A DNA stretch of 64,000 nucleotides from Chitinophaga skermanii. GTDB taxonomy: Bacteria; Bacteroidota; Bacteroidia; Chitinophagales; Chitinophagaceae. The position numbers and the translations under genes are program-made. Location: the NCBI RefSeq assembly GCF_003259335.1, contig NZ_QLLL01000002.1, positions 1-64,000 of the forward strand, read 5' to 3'. The notes beneath the pieces were generated by a model. It had not been told where the DNA came from and searched no databases. It worked only from the letters and a program-made list of their open reading frames with translations. Within the stretch, counting starts at the first letter, position 1, and each line of letters begins with the position of its first letter. Shown here piece after piece: positions 52,973-61,871 of the stretch.

Positions 52973-53005
52973 AAAGCAATGCCCGTTTATCACGGGCATT
53001 GCTTT
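52973..53005 (-). terminator. Terminator of the M61 peptidase gene
   Basis: Perfect 14-base stem AAAGCAATGCCCGT / ACGGGCATTGCTTT, five-base loop; on the minus strand followed by a T-run. Confidence 0.88.
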
Positions 53006-53027
53006 ACATGGTATATTCAAAATCGTA

Positions 53028-54590
53028 TTAGTTCTTCGGCATAACCGGGTCTACACCTAACCATTTCTCACGGATGAATTTCGCTTGTGCTGAAGCATTC
53101 TCATCGATGATTAATTTTTTAGACGATGGTGTAGAGAATTTCACACCGGCCAATGCAAAGTATTCTGCATACGGAATCGGTGTATTACCGGCTACATATT
53201 TCACTAAGAAATCTTTGATAGCTGGGTAAGATAATTTACCAATTTCATCGAAGATTTCATCATCATTGAAATAAGCATTGGCGCCATATTTCACACCTAA
53301 ATCGTGCATCAAATTACGTAAGCCGTAGTTACCTTCTGAAAGATGTAATAAATAAACATCCAAACAGGCAGAAATCAACGCACCTTTCTGGTATACGTTA
53401 CCATACTGATCGGCATACGTAGTTGCTGCAGATTTACTCAATGTAGTGAACGGTAATGTATCGTTATACTGCAGAAGTGAACCTGTTACTTTTTGCGACA
53501 ATTTATTCAAAAATTGTTGCTCTGTATCAATACCGGCTTTACGTTGTACGTGGTGAGCAGTGTATTCTGTTGCTCCTTCATATAACCATAAGTGTTTCGA
53601 CAAAACAACTTCATCATAGTTAAACTCTTTCACCTCTTTAGAAGCAATTGTTAACGGTGTAATGATGTGGAAGAATTCGTGTGAAGAAATATTCACAATC
53701 ATGTTCTCCAACGCCGCCGCCGGCATTTCTGGTAAGTAGTAGAAAGAAGATGTGGTATGTTCCAAAGCACCAGATAAGCCTGGAGGGAACGATTGTTTCA
53801 ATCCTCTACCTTTAATGTAATACAAGAACGCGTAACGATCTGTTGGTAATTTACCACCCAAATAGTTCTTCGCACCTTGAATCAAAGCCGATAATTTGTT
53901 AGCAATAGGCGCCGCTTTAATATCCCCGTTCGGAGAATATACAGCCACCAATACATCTGTTAAACCTACTTTAATAGTAACCGTATCCATTTTACCATAC
54001 ATGGCAGGCATATCATAGATATCGTCTACGTTCGTAAAATCGAATACATCTTGGTTAGCAGTTGTTTTTACAGGTGTTTTGCTGGTAGCAGCGAAGTAAT
54101 TCGTAGGTTTATTGATGGTTACTTCGAAAGGCAGCTTGCCTTGGTTTTCGAAAAACCCAATAATGCCCGGGTAATGCAATACAACGTTGTTCTCCTCGAA
54201 GTTGGTAGCCGCCATCGGGTACACGTTATGCTTCTTGTCGGTATCAAAAATATCTTCTACGTTGTAGGTCAATTTCGCCATATGGTGAGCATTCGAAATC
54301 TCCCAACGGTTCACATCCAAGCGCTTTACCGGCAAAGCTTTACCGGCTGCTGTAAAGGCTTGTACATTATCCACGAAGTTTCCATAGTCGCTAATAGCGT
54401 AAGTACCAGGGATAATTTTGGGTAACGAAAAGATGACTTTTTTACTCGTTTGCGGCGGCGTCACCAAGCTCACCGGCAAAATATCGTTCTTGATTTGGTT
54501 GACATCCAGCGTATACTTGTACGATTGGGCGTTCACAACCGACAACATACTAAAGCTGGCAATGCAGGCTAAGAATACTTTTTTCATCAA
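53028..54590 (-). CDS. Secreted M61-family metallopeptidase
   Basis: 520 residues, signal peptide ending SVVNAQ. M61 (glycyl aminopeptidase-like) layout: N-terminal beta domain with PGTYAISDYGNFVDNVQAF, then the zinc motif HEFFH (His304, Glu305, His308) and the LWLYEGATEY third-ligand motif. The classical family is about 600 residues with a C-terminal PDZ domain; here the protein ends before a PDZ, so this is the short form. It probably acts in the periplasm on peptides. Single gene with a strong terminator. Confidence 0.9.
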   Translation of the reverse strand: MMKKVFLACIASFSMLSVVNAQSYKYTLDVNQIKNDILPVSLVTPPQTSKKVIFSLPKIIPGTYAISDYGNFVDNVQAFTAAGKALPVKRLDVNRWEISNAHHMAKLTYNVEDIFDTDKKHNVYPMAATNFEENNVVLHYPGIIGFFENQGKLPFEVTINKPTNYFAATSKTPVKTTANQDVFDFTNVDDIYDMPAMYGKMDTVTIKVGLTDVLVAVYSPNGDIKAAPIANKLSALIQGAKNYLGGKLPTDRYAFLYYIKGRGLKQSFPPGLSGALEHTTSSFYYLPEMPAAALENMIVNISSHEFFHIITPLTIASKEVKEFNYDEVVLSKHLWLYEGATEYTAHHVQRKAGIDTEQQFLNKLSQKVTGSLLQYNDTLPFTTLSKSAATTYADQYGNVYQKGALISACLDVYLLHLSEGNYGLRNLMHDLGVKYGANAYFNDDEIFDEIGKLSYPAIKDFLVKYVAGNTPIPYAEYFALAGVKFSTPSSKKLIIDENASAQAKFIREKWLGVDPVMPKN

Positions 54591-54739
54591 AAAAATTGGT
54601 CAATTTGTTATAGAATTGCGCTATACACCGCAAGATTACAAAATAATCCCCGCTCAACGCACTACTATTACATGAAGAAGGCACACCTTCCGGCGCGCCT
54701 CCTTTTGCAAAATCAATAAAAATCGCTCGTCTACGCTTA

Positions 54740-55513
54740 TTATTTTACCCCTTGGGATGCTTGCATAATCACAGCGGCCGTTTCTTGTGGTTTCGACATG
54801 AATACAACATGACTAGCCTTAATTTCCGTGATTTTCGCCCCTGCCCTTGCATACATCTTTCTTTGGATGGACGGTAAAATCGCTTTATCTTCTAAAGCTA
54901 CAATCCCGTATGAAGGCTTTGTTTTCCATGGCGCCTTGCTTACTTTCGCCCCTAAAGCATCTGCCGCGAACATTCCCTGCGAAGCATACATAAAGTTAGC
55001 TTGGTCTACTGGAATATCTGCACAGAAACCTGCATGAAACTTCGCTTTATCATAATACAAGATACCATTCGCATCCGGTGCTAAAATCCCACTTTCTGGA
55101 GCCGCCGGTTCTGTTTTCGCCCAATCAATCGCAGATTCACCCTTATCCAATTGGAAAGCCGCGATATATACCAATGCTGCCACGTTCGGATGATCGCCCG
55201 CTTCTGTAATAACGGTTCCCCCGTATGAATGCCCTACTAAAATGGTTGGTCCATCTTGTCGATCTAAGGCTGCTTGGGTAGCTTTTACATCGGCATCAAG
55301 GGAGCTAAGGGGATTTTGTACAACCGTTACGTTGTAGCCCTTCTTGGTTAAAATATCGTATACACCTTTATAGCCCGAACCATCTACAAATGCCCCATGC
55401 ACGAGTACTACGTTCTTGATAAATGGTTTGTTTTGCGCAAATGCAGTATGGAGGCTAGCTGTCAATAAGAAAAGACTAAAAGCTATAAATATTCTTGTAA
55501 GGAACTGTTTCAT
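54740..55513 (-). CDS. Secreted alpha/beta hydrolase
   Basis: 257 residues, signal peptide ending LHTAFAQ. Oxyanion-hole start VVLVHGAFVDGSGYKG, nucleophile Ser96 in VGHSYGGT, a Ser-rich cap segment, Asp and a final His in KASHVVFMSKPQETA. It is close to small esterases of the salicylate-esterase/EstC type common in soil bacteria. Substrate unknown. Possibly co-transcribed upstream of no other gene. Confidence 0.88.
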   Translation of the reverse strand: MKQFLTRIFIAFSLFLLTASLHTAFAQNKPFIKNVVLVHGAFVDGSGYKGVYDILTKKGYNVTVVQNPLSSLDADVKATQAALDRQDGPTILVGHSYGGTVITEAGDHPNVAALVYIAAFQLDKGESAIDWAKTEPAAPESGILAPDANGILYYDKAKFHAGFCADIPVDQANFMYASQGMFAADALGAKVSKAPWKTKPSYGIVALEDKAILPSIQRKMYARAGAKITEIKASHVVFMSKPQETAAVIMQASQGVK

Positions 55514-55604
55514 TTTTGTGAGTTTAAGGAATGTGTAGGATTTGTTAGAACGCCTAGCGCGGAGCAGCCGGCGAATGAAGAAAAGAGAATAGTGAATGAA
55601 ATGA

Positions 55605-56018
55605 TTATTGTTCGAGATGTGCTTCTAAGGTGATTTGTAAACTTAAAGCATTACTCACCGGGCAAGTTTTCTCGGCATGTTGGGCAATACGAAGGAAGTC
55701 GGCTTCCGTAATACCGGGTACTTTAGCACGTAACACCAAATGAGAATGCGTAATTTTGCCTTCTTCCAATACAACAGTGCTCTTTGTTTCCAAACGTTCC
55801 GCGGTGAACCCTTCCGTTGATAAATCTAGGCTCAACTTCATGGTGAAACAACCTGCATGGGCTGCAGCTAACAATTCTTCGGGGTTCGTACCAATACCAT
55901 CGGCAAACCTGCTATTGAAAGAGTATTGCGTTTCGTTTAATACGGTGCTTTGTGTAGTTAAATGACCGTTTCCTTCTTTAATGTTACCGTTCCAAACGGC
56001 TGTAGCATTACGTTTCAT
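55605..56018 (-). CDS. OsmC-family peroxiredoxin
   Basis: 137 residues, cytosolic. OsmC fold with the two catalytic cysteines: Cys57 in AAHAGCFTMKLS (peroxidatic) and Cys119 in AEKTCPVSNAL (resolving), plus the usual GIGTNPEELL. OsmC proteins reduce organic hydroperoxides using lipoyl or other dithiols. It follows the AraC-type regulator gene on the same strand by 90 bases, so that regulator may control it. Confidence 0.9.
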   Translation of the reverse strand: MKRNATAVWNGNIKEGNGHLTTQSTVLNETQYSFNSRFADGIGTNPEELLAAAHAGCFTMKLSLDLSTEGFTAERLETKSTVVLEEGKITHSHLVLRAKVPGITEADFLRIAQHAEKTCPVSNALSLQITLEAHLEQ

Positions 56019-56108
56019 ATCGTTTTTACGTTTTTTGTTTTTGTAATAATTAATTCAACGATACAAAGGTATAGCCGTTCTACAGCTCGAAAAATGTCAT
56101 TTTGCCGA

Positions 56109-56978
56109 TTATAATTGTACTTTTTTCCCCGAAAGGTACTTTTTCTTAAAAGTAGCCGGTGAATCACCTGCTTTATTGGTGAAAAGGCGGTTGAAATAGG
56201 CTGGGTCGTCATAGCCTAACTGGTAGGCAATCTCCTTCACGCTATAATTAGAATAACAGAGTAAACGCTTGGCTTCTAGGATAATGCGGTCTTTTATAAT
56301 ATCATTGGGGGCGAGTAGGTCGTACCGGTTAAATTTAGCAGAAAGGGTTTTAGGCGCTACACCCATTAAGTCGGCATAATCAGCAACCATGTGTTTAGTA
56401 CGGAAGTGAATTTCTACTAAACGACTGAAATCTCGGAAAAACTCTGTTTCTTTCAATGGTTCATCAAGTAAAGCGCCTAACTGTTGCTGCTTCCAAATGC
56501 GGGTGGCACGTATAATTAATTGTTTCAAATAGGTACGGATCATTTCTTCATGCGAACTCTCTTTCCCACTCAATTCCTGTTTAATATATCCATATAAAGC
56601 GTCAATCACTTTCGCCTCCGCGCCGGGTAATTTTGTAATGGGCAAGTTGTACATATTATTAAACAAGATGCCATCGCAGGCTACTTCGGCATCGTGTATC
56701 TGAATACAATAAAAATCCCGGTTATAATATATGAAGTATGCCGGGCCTTTCCCCTGCTTGTTAAAGTGTAGGTATTGGAAATTGCCAACACAAAACAGTG
56801 CCGCACTATCTATTTTATATTCATCAAAATCAATAGTAACACTGGAACCTGCAGGCATGAAAATAATCTTGATGTAATCGTCGTACTTCCCTGCACGGAT
56901 CTCCTCCAAAGTATCTTCATCAATTTCAAAACACCCGAACTTTTTATAATTAGATTCAAAGTAATTCGAATACGCCAT
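56109..56978 (-). CDS. AraC-family transcriptional regulator
   Basis: 289 residues. N-terminal cupin-like sensor part (IKIIFMPAGSSVTIDFDEYKI), C-terminal double HTH with MADYADLMGVAPKTLSAKFNRY and SVKEIAYQLGYDDPAYFNRLFTNKAGDSPATFKKKY, the classical AraC signature. Upstream of OsmC and the hydrolase on the same strand; these are plausible targets. Confidence 0.9.
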   Translation of the reverse strand: MAYSNYFESNYKKFGCFEIDEDTLEEIRAGKYDDYIKIIFMPAGSSVTIDFDEYKIDSAALFCVGNFQYLHFNKQGKGPAYFIYYNRDFYCIQIHDAEVACDGILFNNMYNLPITKLPGAEAKVIDALYGYIKQELSGKESSHEEMIRTYLKQLIIRATRIWKQQQLGALLDEPLKETEFFRDFSRLVEIHFRTKHMVADYADLMGVAPKTLSAKFNRYDLLAPNDIIKDRIILEAKRLLCYSNYSVKEIAYQLGYDDPAYFNRLFTNKAGDSPATFKKKYLSGKKVQL

Positions 56979-57041
56979 GCCATCTGTTTTTATGATGATG
57001 CAATGTTAGTGGTTTCCAAGAAGTATACAAAATGGGTGGAG

Positions 57042-57680
57042 TTATTTTGCTTCACTTACCTCCATTGTTCTTAGTAGTTCGAGTGAGTTTTGGATGAAAT
57101 GATCCGTGGCACTATCTTTCACTTTTGAAAATATTTTATACTCTAGTTCAAGCAATTCACCGTGTACCTGGGTATGTATCAACAATCTCTTCCTTATAAT
57201 AGAATCGGTATCCTCTGCTGCCATGATATAATAATAACGCCCGTTTATCTTCTCAGTTATAAACTTTCTATTTGTTAATGTACGATCGAATATCGATTCT
57301 TTTTCTTTCATGCGATCCAAATAATACCGATGATAACTCGTGTCGGCATCATAAACAGGAAATAAGTATGCATGCTTGAAAGTCAACTCGTTTTTATGTA
57401 AAATAGTATCGATCCAGAAAAAGCCGCTTTCTTCAAAAATAGGTAATGCTTTCGATTGGAACCTATACCACCTTTCAGCACATGCAGGCCAACAATCCGA
57501 TTCACAAATCCAAGAGAAACTAGTATCGTACGTTTCCGGCACATAAAAACTTAAGGTAGTAATGCTATCAGCCAACTTCAAGCTAACCTTCTTGGCATGC
57601 TTGGGCAAAGGTTTTACAGGAACTCCCGGCCTACAAGCGGTGCAAATCAACAACATAAATAGGGTTACATATCTCAACAT
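57042..57680 (-). CDS. Lipoprotein of unknown function, second of a tandem pair
   Basis: 212 residues. Signal with lipobox ICTAC (Cys16). Shared layout with the upstream gene: PLPKHAKKVSLKLADSITTLSFYVPETYDTSF then Cys-containing EIC/ESDCWPAC, YRFQSKALPI, and a C-terminal ...FIQNSLELLRTM. The domain is not recognised. Eight bases separate the genes, and the pattern shows tandem duplication with strong divergence. Confidence 0.65.
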   Translation of the reverse strand: MLRYVTLFMLLICTACRPGVPVKPLPKHAKKVSLKLADSITTLSFYVPETYDTSFSWICESDCWPACAERWYRFQSKALPIFEESGFFWIDTILHKNELTFKHAYLFPVYDADTSYHRYYLDRMKEKESIFDRTLTNRKFITEKINGRYYYIMAAEDTDSIIRKRLLIHTQVHGELLELEYKIFSKVKDSATDHFIQNSLELLRTMEVSEAK

Positions 57681-57687
57681 ATAGATA

Positions 57688-58335
57688 TTATAACGTTTTC
57701 AAGGTATCACCATACACACGCACGGTGCTTAACAACTGGACAGACCGCTTAATGAAATTTTGCTTACGAGTGGAATCCGTATCACGCATTACCAAGGAAT
57801 ATTTCAAAAACAAACTAGTGCCATGGAATTCAGTTTCTGCAAGTACTTCTACCCTCTCTGTATAATTCATTTTACCCGGCACAACCACTCCCATATATCG
57901 ATCTCCAATTTTAAAAATAGTATCAAATGTTACACTATCTATAGATTTGTAACGGGATATGATACGCATGGCAGTGTTCAAATTACCCGTATCAACCAGT
58001 GCATACCTAGGTTCCGTAAAGTATTGCATGGTAAACATGTCAGTTGAATCACTTTCCCACCAATTAGCCTCTTGCGCATAATAGGTTGAATCCCGAAGTG
58101 GCCATTGCTTCGATTGGTAACGATATACTTGGTCGGGGAAATAACTACAGGTATTACCATCAAAATATTGATAACTCGTATCGTACTCCTCCGGCACCGC
58201 AAATGTTACGCTTGTAGTACTATCTCCTAATCGTACTGTTTCCCACCGGGCATGTATCGGTAACGGATTGGGGTTGATAGCTTGGTGACATGCTATCAAG
58301 CATACAGCAATACAGGATAAAAGGGTATATTTCAT
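57688..58335 (-). CDS. Lipoprotein of unknown function, first of a tandem pair
   Basis: 215 residues. Lipobox LIAC (Cys16). It has the paralogous pattern LPIHARWETVRLGDSTTSVTF, VPEEYDTSY, YRYQSKQWPL and FIKRSVQLLSTV. Acidic and aromatic, probably surface- or periplasm-exposed. Function unknown; co-transcribed with its paralogue. Confidence 0.65.
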   Translation of the reverse strand: MKYTLLSCIAVCLIACHQAINPNPLPIHARWETVRLGDSTTSVTFAVPEEYDTSYQYFDGNTCSYFPDQVYRYQSKQWPLRDSTYYAQEANWWESDSTDMFTMQYFTEPRYALVDTGNLNTAMRIISRYKSIDSVTFDTIFKIGDRYMGVVVPGKMNYTERVEVLAETEFHGTSLFLKYSLVMRDTDSTRKQNFIKRSVQLLSTVRVYGDTLKTL

Positions 58336-58420
58336 ATAGGTTAGGTCGATGCTTCCTATAACGCATCACTCGTGAAAGATATTTTATCAAAGCTCGCTTA
58401 CATCTCTCTTCTCCTAACAA

Positions 58421-58446
58421 AAAAAAGGACGCCTTTTCAAACGTCC
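58421..58446 (-). terminator. Terminator of the DUF2185 gene
   Basis: GGACG / CGTCC stem with a ten-base loop next to an A-run (T-run on the minus strand). Confidence 0.6.
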
Positions 58447-58457
58447 CAATATGCTCA

Positions 58458-58799
58458 TTACCCCGCAATAATATTAAACTTGTCCGTCCCTTCCTCCCGC
58501 TCTAACTCCGTTCCAATCGGCAAATCCAAATAAGGTATAATCGCCGGGTCGTAGTTCGCAATCGTATTTACATCATACACCCCGGCATTATTGTGATCAT
58601 TCACATACTCATCTGGCTCTATGCCGGCGAAAAATTGCCAACCTGTATCTACTTCATTCACCGGCTCATCACGGTACATGTACATAATTGGCAGCCCTTC
58701 CACGGTAATCATATCCGTGGCAATACAACCTCCCCTATTAGGCACCAATGGTACAATTTCTGCTGCCGTTAATTTGAATTTTTTATTGGAAGGATGCAT
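58458..58799 (-). CDS. DUF2185 (Imm33-like) protein
   Basis: 113 residues. GGCIATDMITVEGLPIMYMYRDEP and DTGWQFFAGIEPDEYVND, followed by a NTIANYDPAIIPYLD segment, are typical of DUF2185, whose members include Imm33-type immunity proteins. No toxin is adjacent. It starts three bases after the GH130 gene stop on the same strand and is likely co-transcribed with it. Confidence 0.78.
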   Translation of the reverse strand: MHPSNKKFKLTAAEIVPLVPNRGGCIATDMITVEGLPIMYMYRDEPVNEVDTGWQFFAGIEPDEYVNDHNNAGVYDVNTIANYDPAIIPYLDLPIGTELEREEGTDKFNIIAG

Positions 58800-58802
58800 A
58801 TG

Positions 58803-59918
58803 CTATTGTTTTAATGATGGATCGAAAATTGCAACCGCTACGCGGCTATCAGCACAACCGTAATATAAATACCACTTTTTGTTATGCATAACCAATCCCT
58901 CTACAAATACTGTACCCGCGGGATATTGCCCACTTTTTTCAAATGGCGCACTTGGTACAAAAAACGGTGTATCTAAACGACCAATTACTTTGGATGGATC
59001 GTTTTTATCAAACAATATTTGCCCAGCCGCATAGGTATTCGCTGTGTAATTAGTATCGCGTCCTTCGCCCGGTTTATTTTTACCATTGTACAATAGCAAA
59101 ATTCCTTTATCTGTAATAACAGCCGGAGGGCCACATTCCGTTAAGTCACTATCAAAATGGTAAGGTCGCGTTCTTACGCAAGCCGCCAACTCGTTATCCT
59201 TATCCAACGTAGGCTCCCAATTAATTAAATCGGTGGATGTAGCAATGTTGATGAAATGTTCACCCCAATACATCATGTACTTACCATTTACCTTAGCAAT
59301 GGTTTGCTTGCCCTTTTCCAACTTCGTTACAATAGATGCCGATTTACTGGCCATATCCCTAAAACGCCCTTCGTAGGCTTTATAAAAAGCTGGGCCATGC
59401 TTGGTCCAGTGCAACAAATCTTTCGAGGTAGCCACCGATAAGCGTGGTACTTTTTTATTCCAAGCCGTATATAACATTACATAAGTACCATCTTCTGCTT
59501 GGGCAATCCGCGGATCTTCGCAACCACCTGGCCATTCGTATTCTTTATTGTTATCATTCGCCGGGTAAAAAACAGGCGTTGAACGCCTTTTCATCTGAAT
59601 GCCATCTTTACTTTTCGCCATCCCCAACCGCGAAGTTCTTTCGCCAATACCCACACCCGATTTATCTTCCGACCGGTACAGCACATATACATACTTCCCC
59701 TTCTTCGTGGCCGCCGGGTTAAATACATCATTCGATTCCCATGCCACTTGCTTCCCACTCATTGGGTCGAGAAAAGTACTGGTACTATCGGGCGATAAAA
59801 TGGGATTTACATTGGCCGGGCGTACAAATGGCCCAAATGCCCATGCAGGCAATTTCGCTTGGGCAAATGCCAATGTAGCAAAGCAGGTGTACGCACATAA
59901 TAATAGGAAACGTTTCAT
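58803..59918 (-). CDS. Secreted GH130-like five-bladed beta-propeller glycosidase/phosphorylase
   Basis: 371 residues, signal peptide ending TLAFAQ. GH130-type motifs in order: FNPAATKKGKYVYVLYRSED, RLGMAKSKDG, GGCEDPRIAQAEDGTYVMLYTAWN, YMMYWGEHFINIATSTDLINW, and VFVEGLVMHNKKWYLYYGCADSRVAVA. The family covers mannosyl phosphorylases and beta-1,2-mannosidases. A secreted form speaks for a hydrolase rather than a phosphorylase, by inference. It is not next to a mannan PUL here. Confidence 0.85.
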   Translation of the reverse strand: MKRFLLLCAYTCFATLAFAQAKLPAWAFGPFVRPANVNPILSPDSTSTFLDPMSGKQVAWESNDVFNPAATKKGKYVYVLYRSEDKSGVGIGERTSRLGMAKSKDGIQMKRRSTPVFYPANDNNKEYEWPGGCEDPRIAQAEDGTYVMLYTAWNKKVPRLSVATSKDLLHWTKHGPAFYKAYEGRFRDMASKSASIVTKLEKGKQTIAKVNGKYMMYWGEHFINIATSTDLINWEPTLDKDNELAACVRTRPYHFDSDLTECGPPAVITDKGILLLYNGKNKPGEGRDTNYTANTYAAGQILFDKNDPSKVIGRLDTPFFVPSAPFEKSGQYPAGTVFVEGLVMHNKKWYLYYGCADSRVAVAIFDPSLKQ

Positions 59919-59999
59919 ACGCGGAGTGTTTATTGCATTAACGTGGAACTGATCCTTTAATGTAGGAAGGATTCTTGATAAATAAAAGCGGCTATTGCC

Positions 60000-60461
60000 T
60001 TAAATCGGCAAATTTGTTGTTTGCTTAATGGTGCGCATCACGAACGAACTTTGAATTTTACTGATATGTGGTAAAACAGATAGCTTTTTCATCACAAACT
60101 CGTTGAAATCATCCGGGTCTTTTACCAATACCTTCAATATCACGTCCACTATCCCACCCGTTACATACACATCAACGATCTCGTCGAGGTGCTGTACTTT
60201 TTCAAGAAACTCGTCTGTGTATTCGATGCGTTGGGTATTTAACGATACATGCACGATGACCATAAACTTCAATCCCAATTTTCTTGCATCCAGCAAGGCT
60301 ACGTAGTTCTTAATATAACCTTCCTGTTCCAGTTTTTTAATACGCTCATATACAGAAGTACGCGACATGTTCAGCTTTTCTATTAGCTCCCCGATATCGA
60401 AACGGGAGTTCTGTTGCAACAAACGTAATAGCTCCAGTTCCTGTGGCGATAATTGCTCCAT
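60000..60461 (-). CDS. Lrp/AsnC-family regulator
   Basis: 153 residues. HTH LLRLLQQNSRFDIGELIEKLNMSRTSVYERIKKLEQEGYI and RAM domain (KFMVIVHVSLNTQ ... VTGGIVDVILKVLVKDPDDFNEFV). Divergent to an EamA exporter; such pairs often regulate amino acid or metabolite efflux in response to the ligand. Confidence 0.92.
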   Translation of the reverse strand: MEQLSPQELELLRLLQQNSRFDIGELIEKLNMSRTSVYERIKKLEQEGYIKNYVALLDARKLGLKFMVIVHVSLNTQRIEYTDEFLEKVQHLDEIVDVYVTGGIVDVILKVLVKDPDDFNEFVMKKLSVLPHISKIQSSFVMRTIKQTTNLPI

Positions 60462-60617
60462 TGGATTTTTTCCTACTAATATACCAAAACAACCCTTCTA
60501 CTCGTACTTATTCCGACAAAATAATTACTTGACAAAACAAAATACATATTTCACTGCCATATTTCACACCACAACCAGCACATCATACATTTACCTGTAC
60601 AAAACACAATTTCAACC

Positions 60618-61526
60618 ATGAAATACGCTATTATCGTAGCACTCGGCGCGATTAGTTATGGCGCCCTCAGTTCATTCGCCAAAATTGCCTATGGCCAAGG
60701 CTACACTCCTGCTGAAGTAACATTTACACAAGCCTTATTGGGTACTTTAATTTTATGGTCGCTCACTTTCTTTCAAAAGGTAACAAAAGGCAACATCCGT
60801 ATTCAGTTCAGTTGGAAACTAGTATTAGCCGGTACCACGATCGGGCTATCGGCGTATTGCTTTTACTTATCGGTAAAGTTCATTCCCATTTCACTCGCCA
60901 TTGTATTACTTATGCAAGTGTCCTGGATGAGCAATTTGGGTGAATGGATATTCTTTCGCAAGAAAATGCAAGTGGTCGATATTATTTGCACATTGGTGAT
61001 TATTGTAGGTACCATCTTAGCAGGTAACCTATTGCAAACACAGCAGCTGCACTTTTCGTTGGTTGGAATTGGCTTAGCATTGGCAGCAGCATTCATATAT
61101 ACCTTATACGTTCTCTTTGTTAGCAAGCTAGGAAAAGATATCCCGATGCTGAACAAAAGTGCGCTTATGATGACTGGCTCTTCCCTTGTGATATTCCTTA
61201 TCAATGCCCCTTCCATCGTACAAAGCACCCATTTCGACGTACAGTTATTTCATTGGGGTATTTTCTTAGCACTTTTTGGCACCGTCATCCCTCCTATATG
61301 CTTTACGGCCGGTATGCCCAAAATTGGCCCGGGTTTAGGCGCCATCCTCTTAACATTAGAATTACCCGCGGTGGTTTTATGCGCACATTTCATACTGGGA
61401 GAAGAAGTTAGCCCACTACAAATTGTAGGCATGATACTGATGATGGGCGCTATTATTTATTTGAACTTATACAAGCAACGTGTACAACAACAATTATCGA
61501 AACCCTGCTTGCACAGCAACTTATAA
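60618..61526 (+). CDS. EamA-family (DMT) exporter
   Basis: 302 residues, ten helices in two EamA repeats (first ends at about 137, second contains VLCAHFILGEEVSPLQIVGMILMMGAIIYLNLY). Probably exports an amino acid or related metabolite. Divergent to the Lrp-type regulator across 156 bases; TACATTTA at 60586 is a near-match -7 box. Substrate unknown. Confidence 0.9.
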   Translation: MKYAIIVALGAISYGALSSFAKIAYGQGYTPAEVTFTQALLGTLILWSLTFFQKVTKGNIRIQFSWKLVLAGTTIGLSAYCFYLSVKFIPISLAIVLLMQVSWMSNLGEWIFFRKKMQVVDIICTLVIIVGTILAGNLLQTQQLHFSLVGIGLALAAAFIYTLYVLFVSKLGKDIPMLNKSALMMTGSSLVIFLINAPSIVQSTHFDVQLFHWGIFLALFGTVIPPICFTAGMPKIGPGLGAILLTLELPAVVLCAHFILGEEVSPLQIVGMILMMGAIIYLNLYKQRVQQQLSKPCLHSNL

Positions 61527-61871
61527 ACGCTAGCGTAGATCGAGCAATGGTGAAGATAGTAGCTGTGTTAACAAAACTTGGTACAACAACAGGTACAATT
61601 CTCTCCTGTATTAATACTTTTTTAGCACCTATTAAATGGTAGTTATACGCTCTGCTGTTGTACATTTTAGCACTTTTATTTTTTGTTGTTTTTATTGAAG
61701 TTTTGATTATATCTTTACGCCGTTACGCGATGAACAAAAAACATTTCCACCTGTTTTTTTATCGCCATTTCAATACACAGCGAACACTGCGTAACTTGTT
61801 TTCATTCCTTCCCACGCATATAGGAAACCAACAGCTTTTTATTATCAACCTTATAATTAAATCCAACAAAA
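61527..61871 (+). other. Intergenic region before the fucosidase gene
   Basis: No gene is recognised in this 345-base AT-rich stretch. TTTG at 61682-61685 and TATCTTTA at 61710-61717 could be promoter elements for the downstream gene, but the 24-base spacing is longer than usual. Confidence 0.35.

Noticed and set aside
52704..52979. Minus-strand 91-residue open frame with 21-residue repeats (VFQRHPLVF / VIQRVPLVF)
   Set aside because: It arises because the 63-base repeat unit is divisible by three. There is no promoter, no family, and the underlying 11-base period is non-coding.
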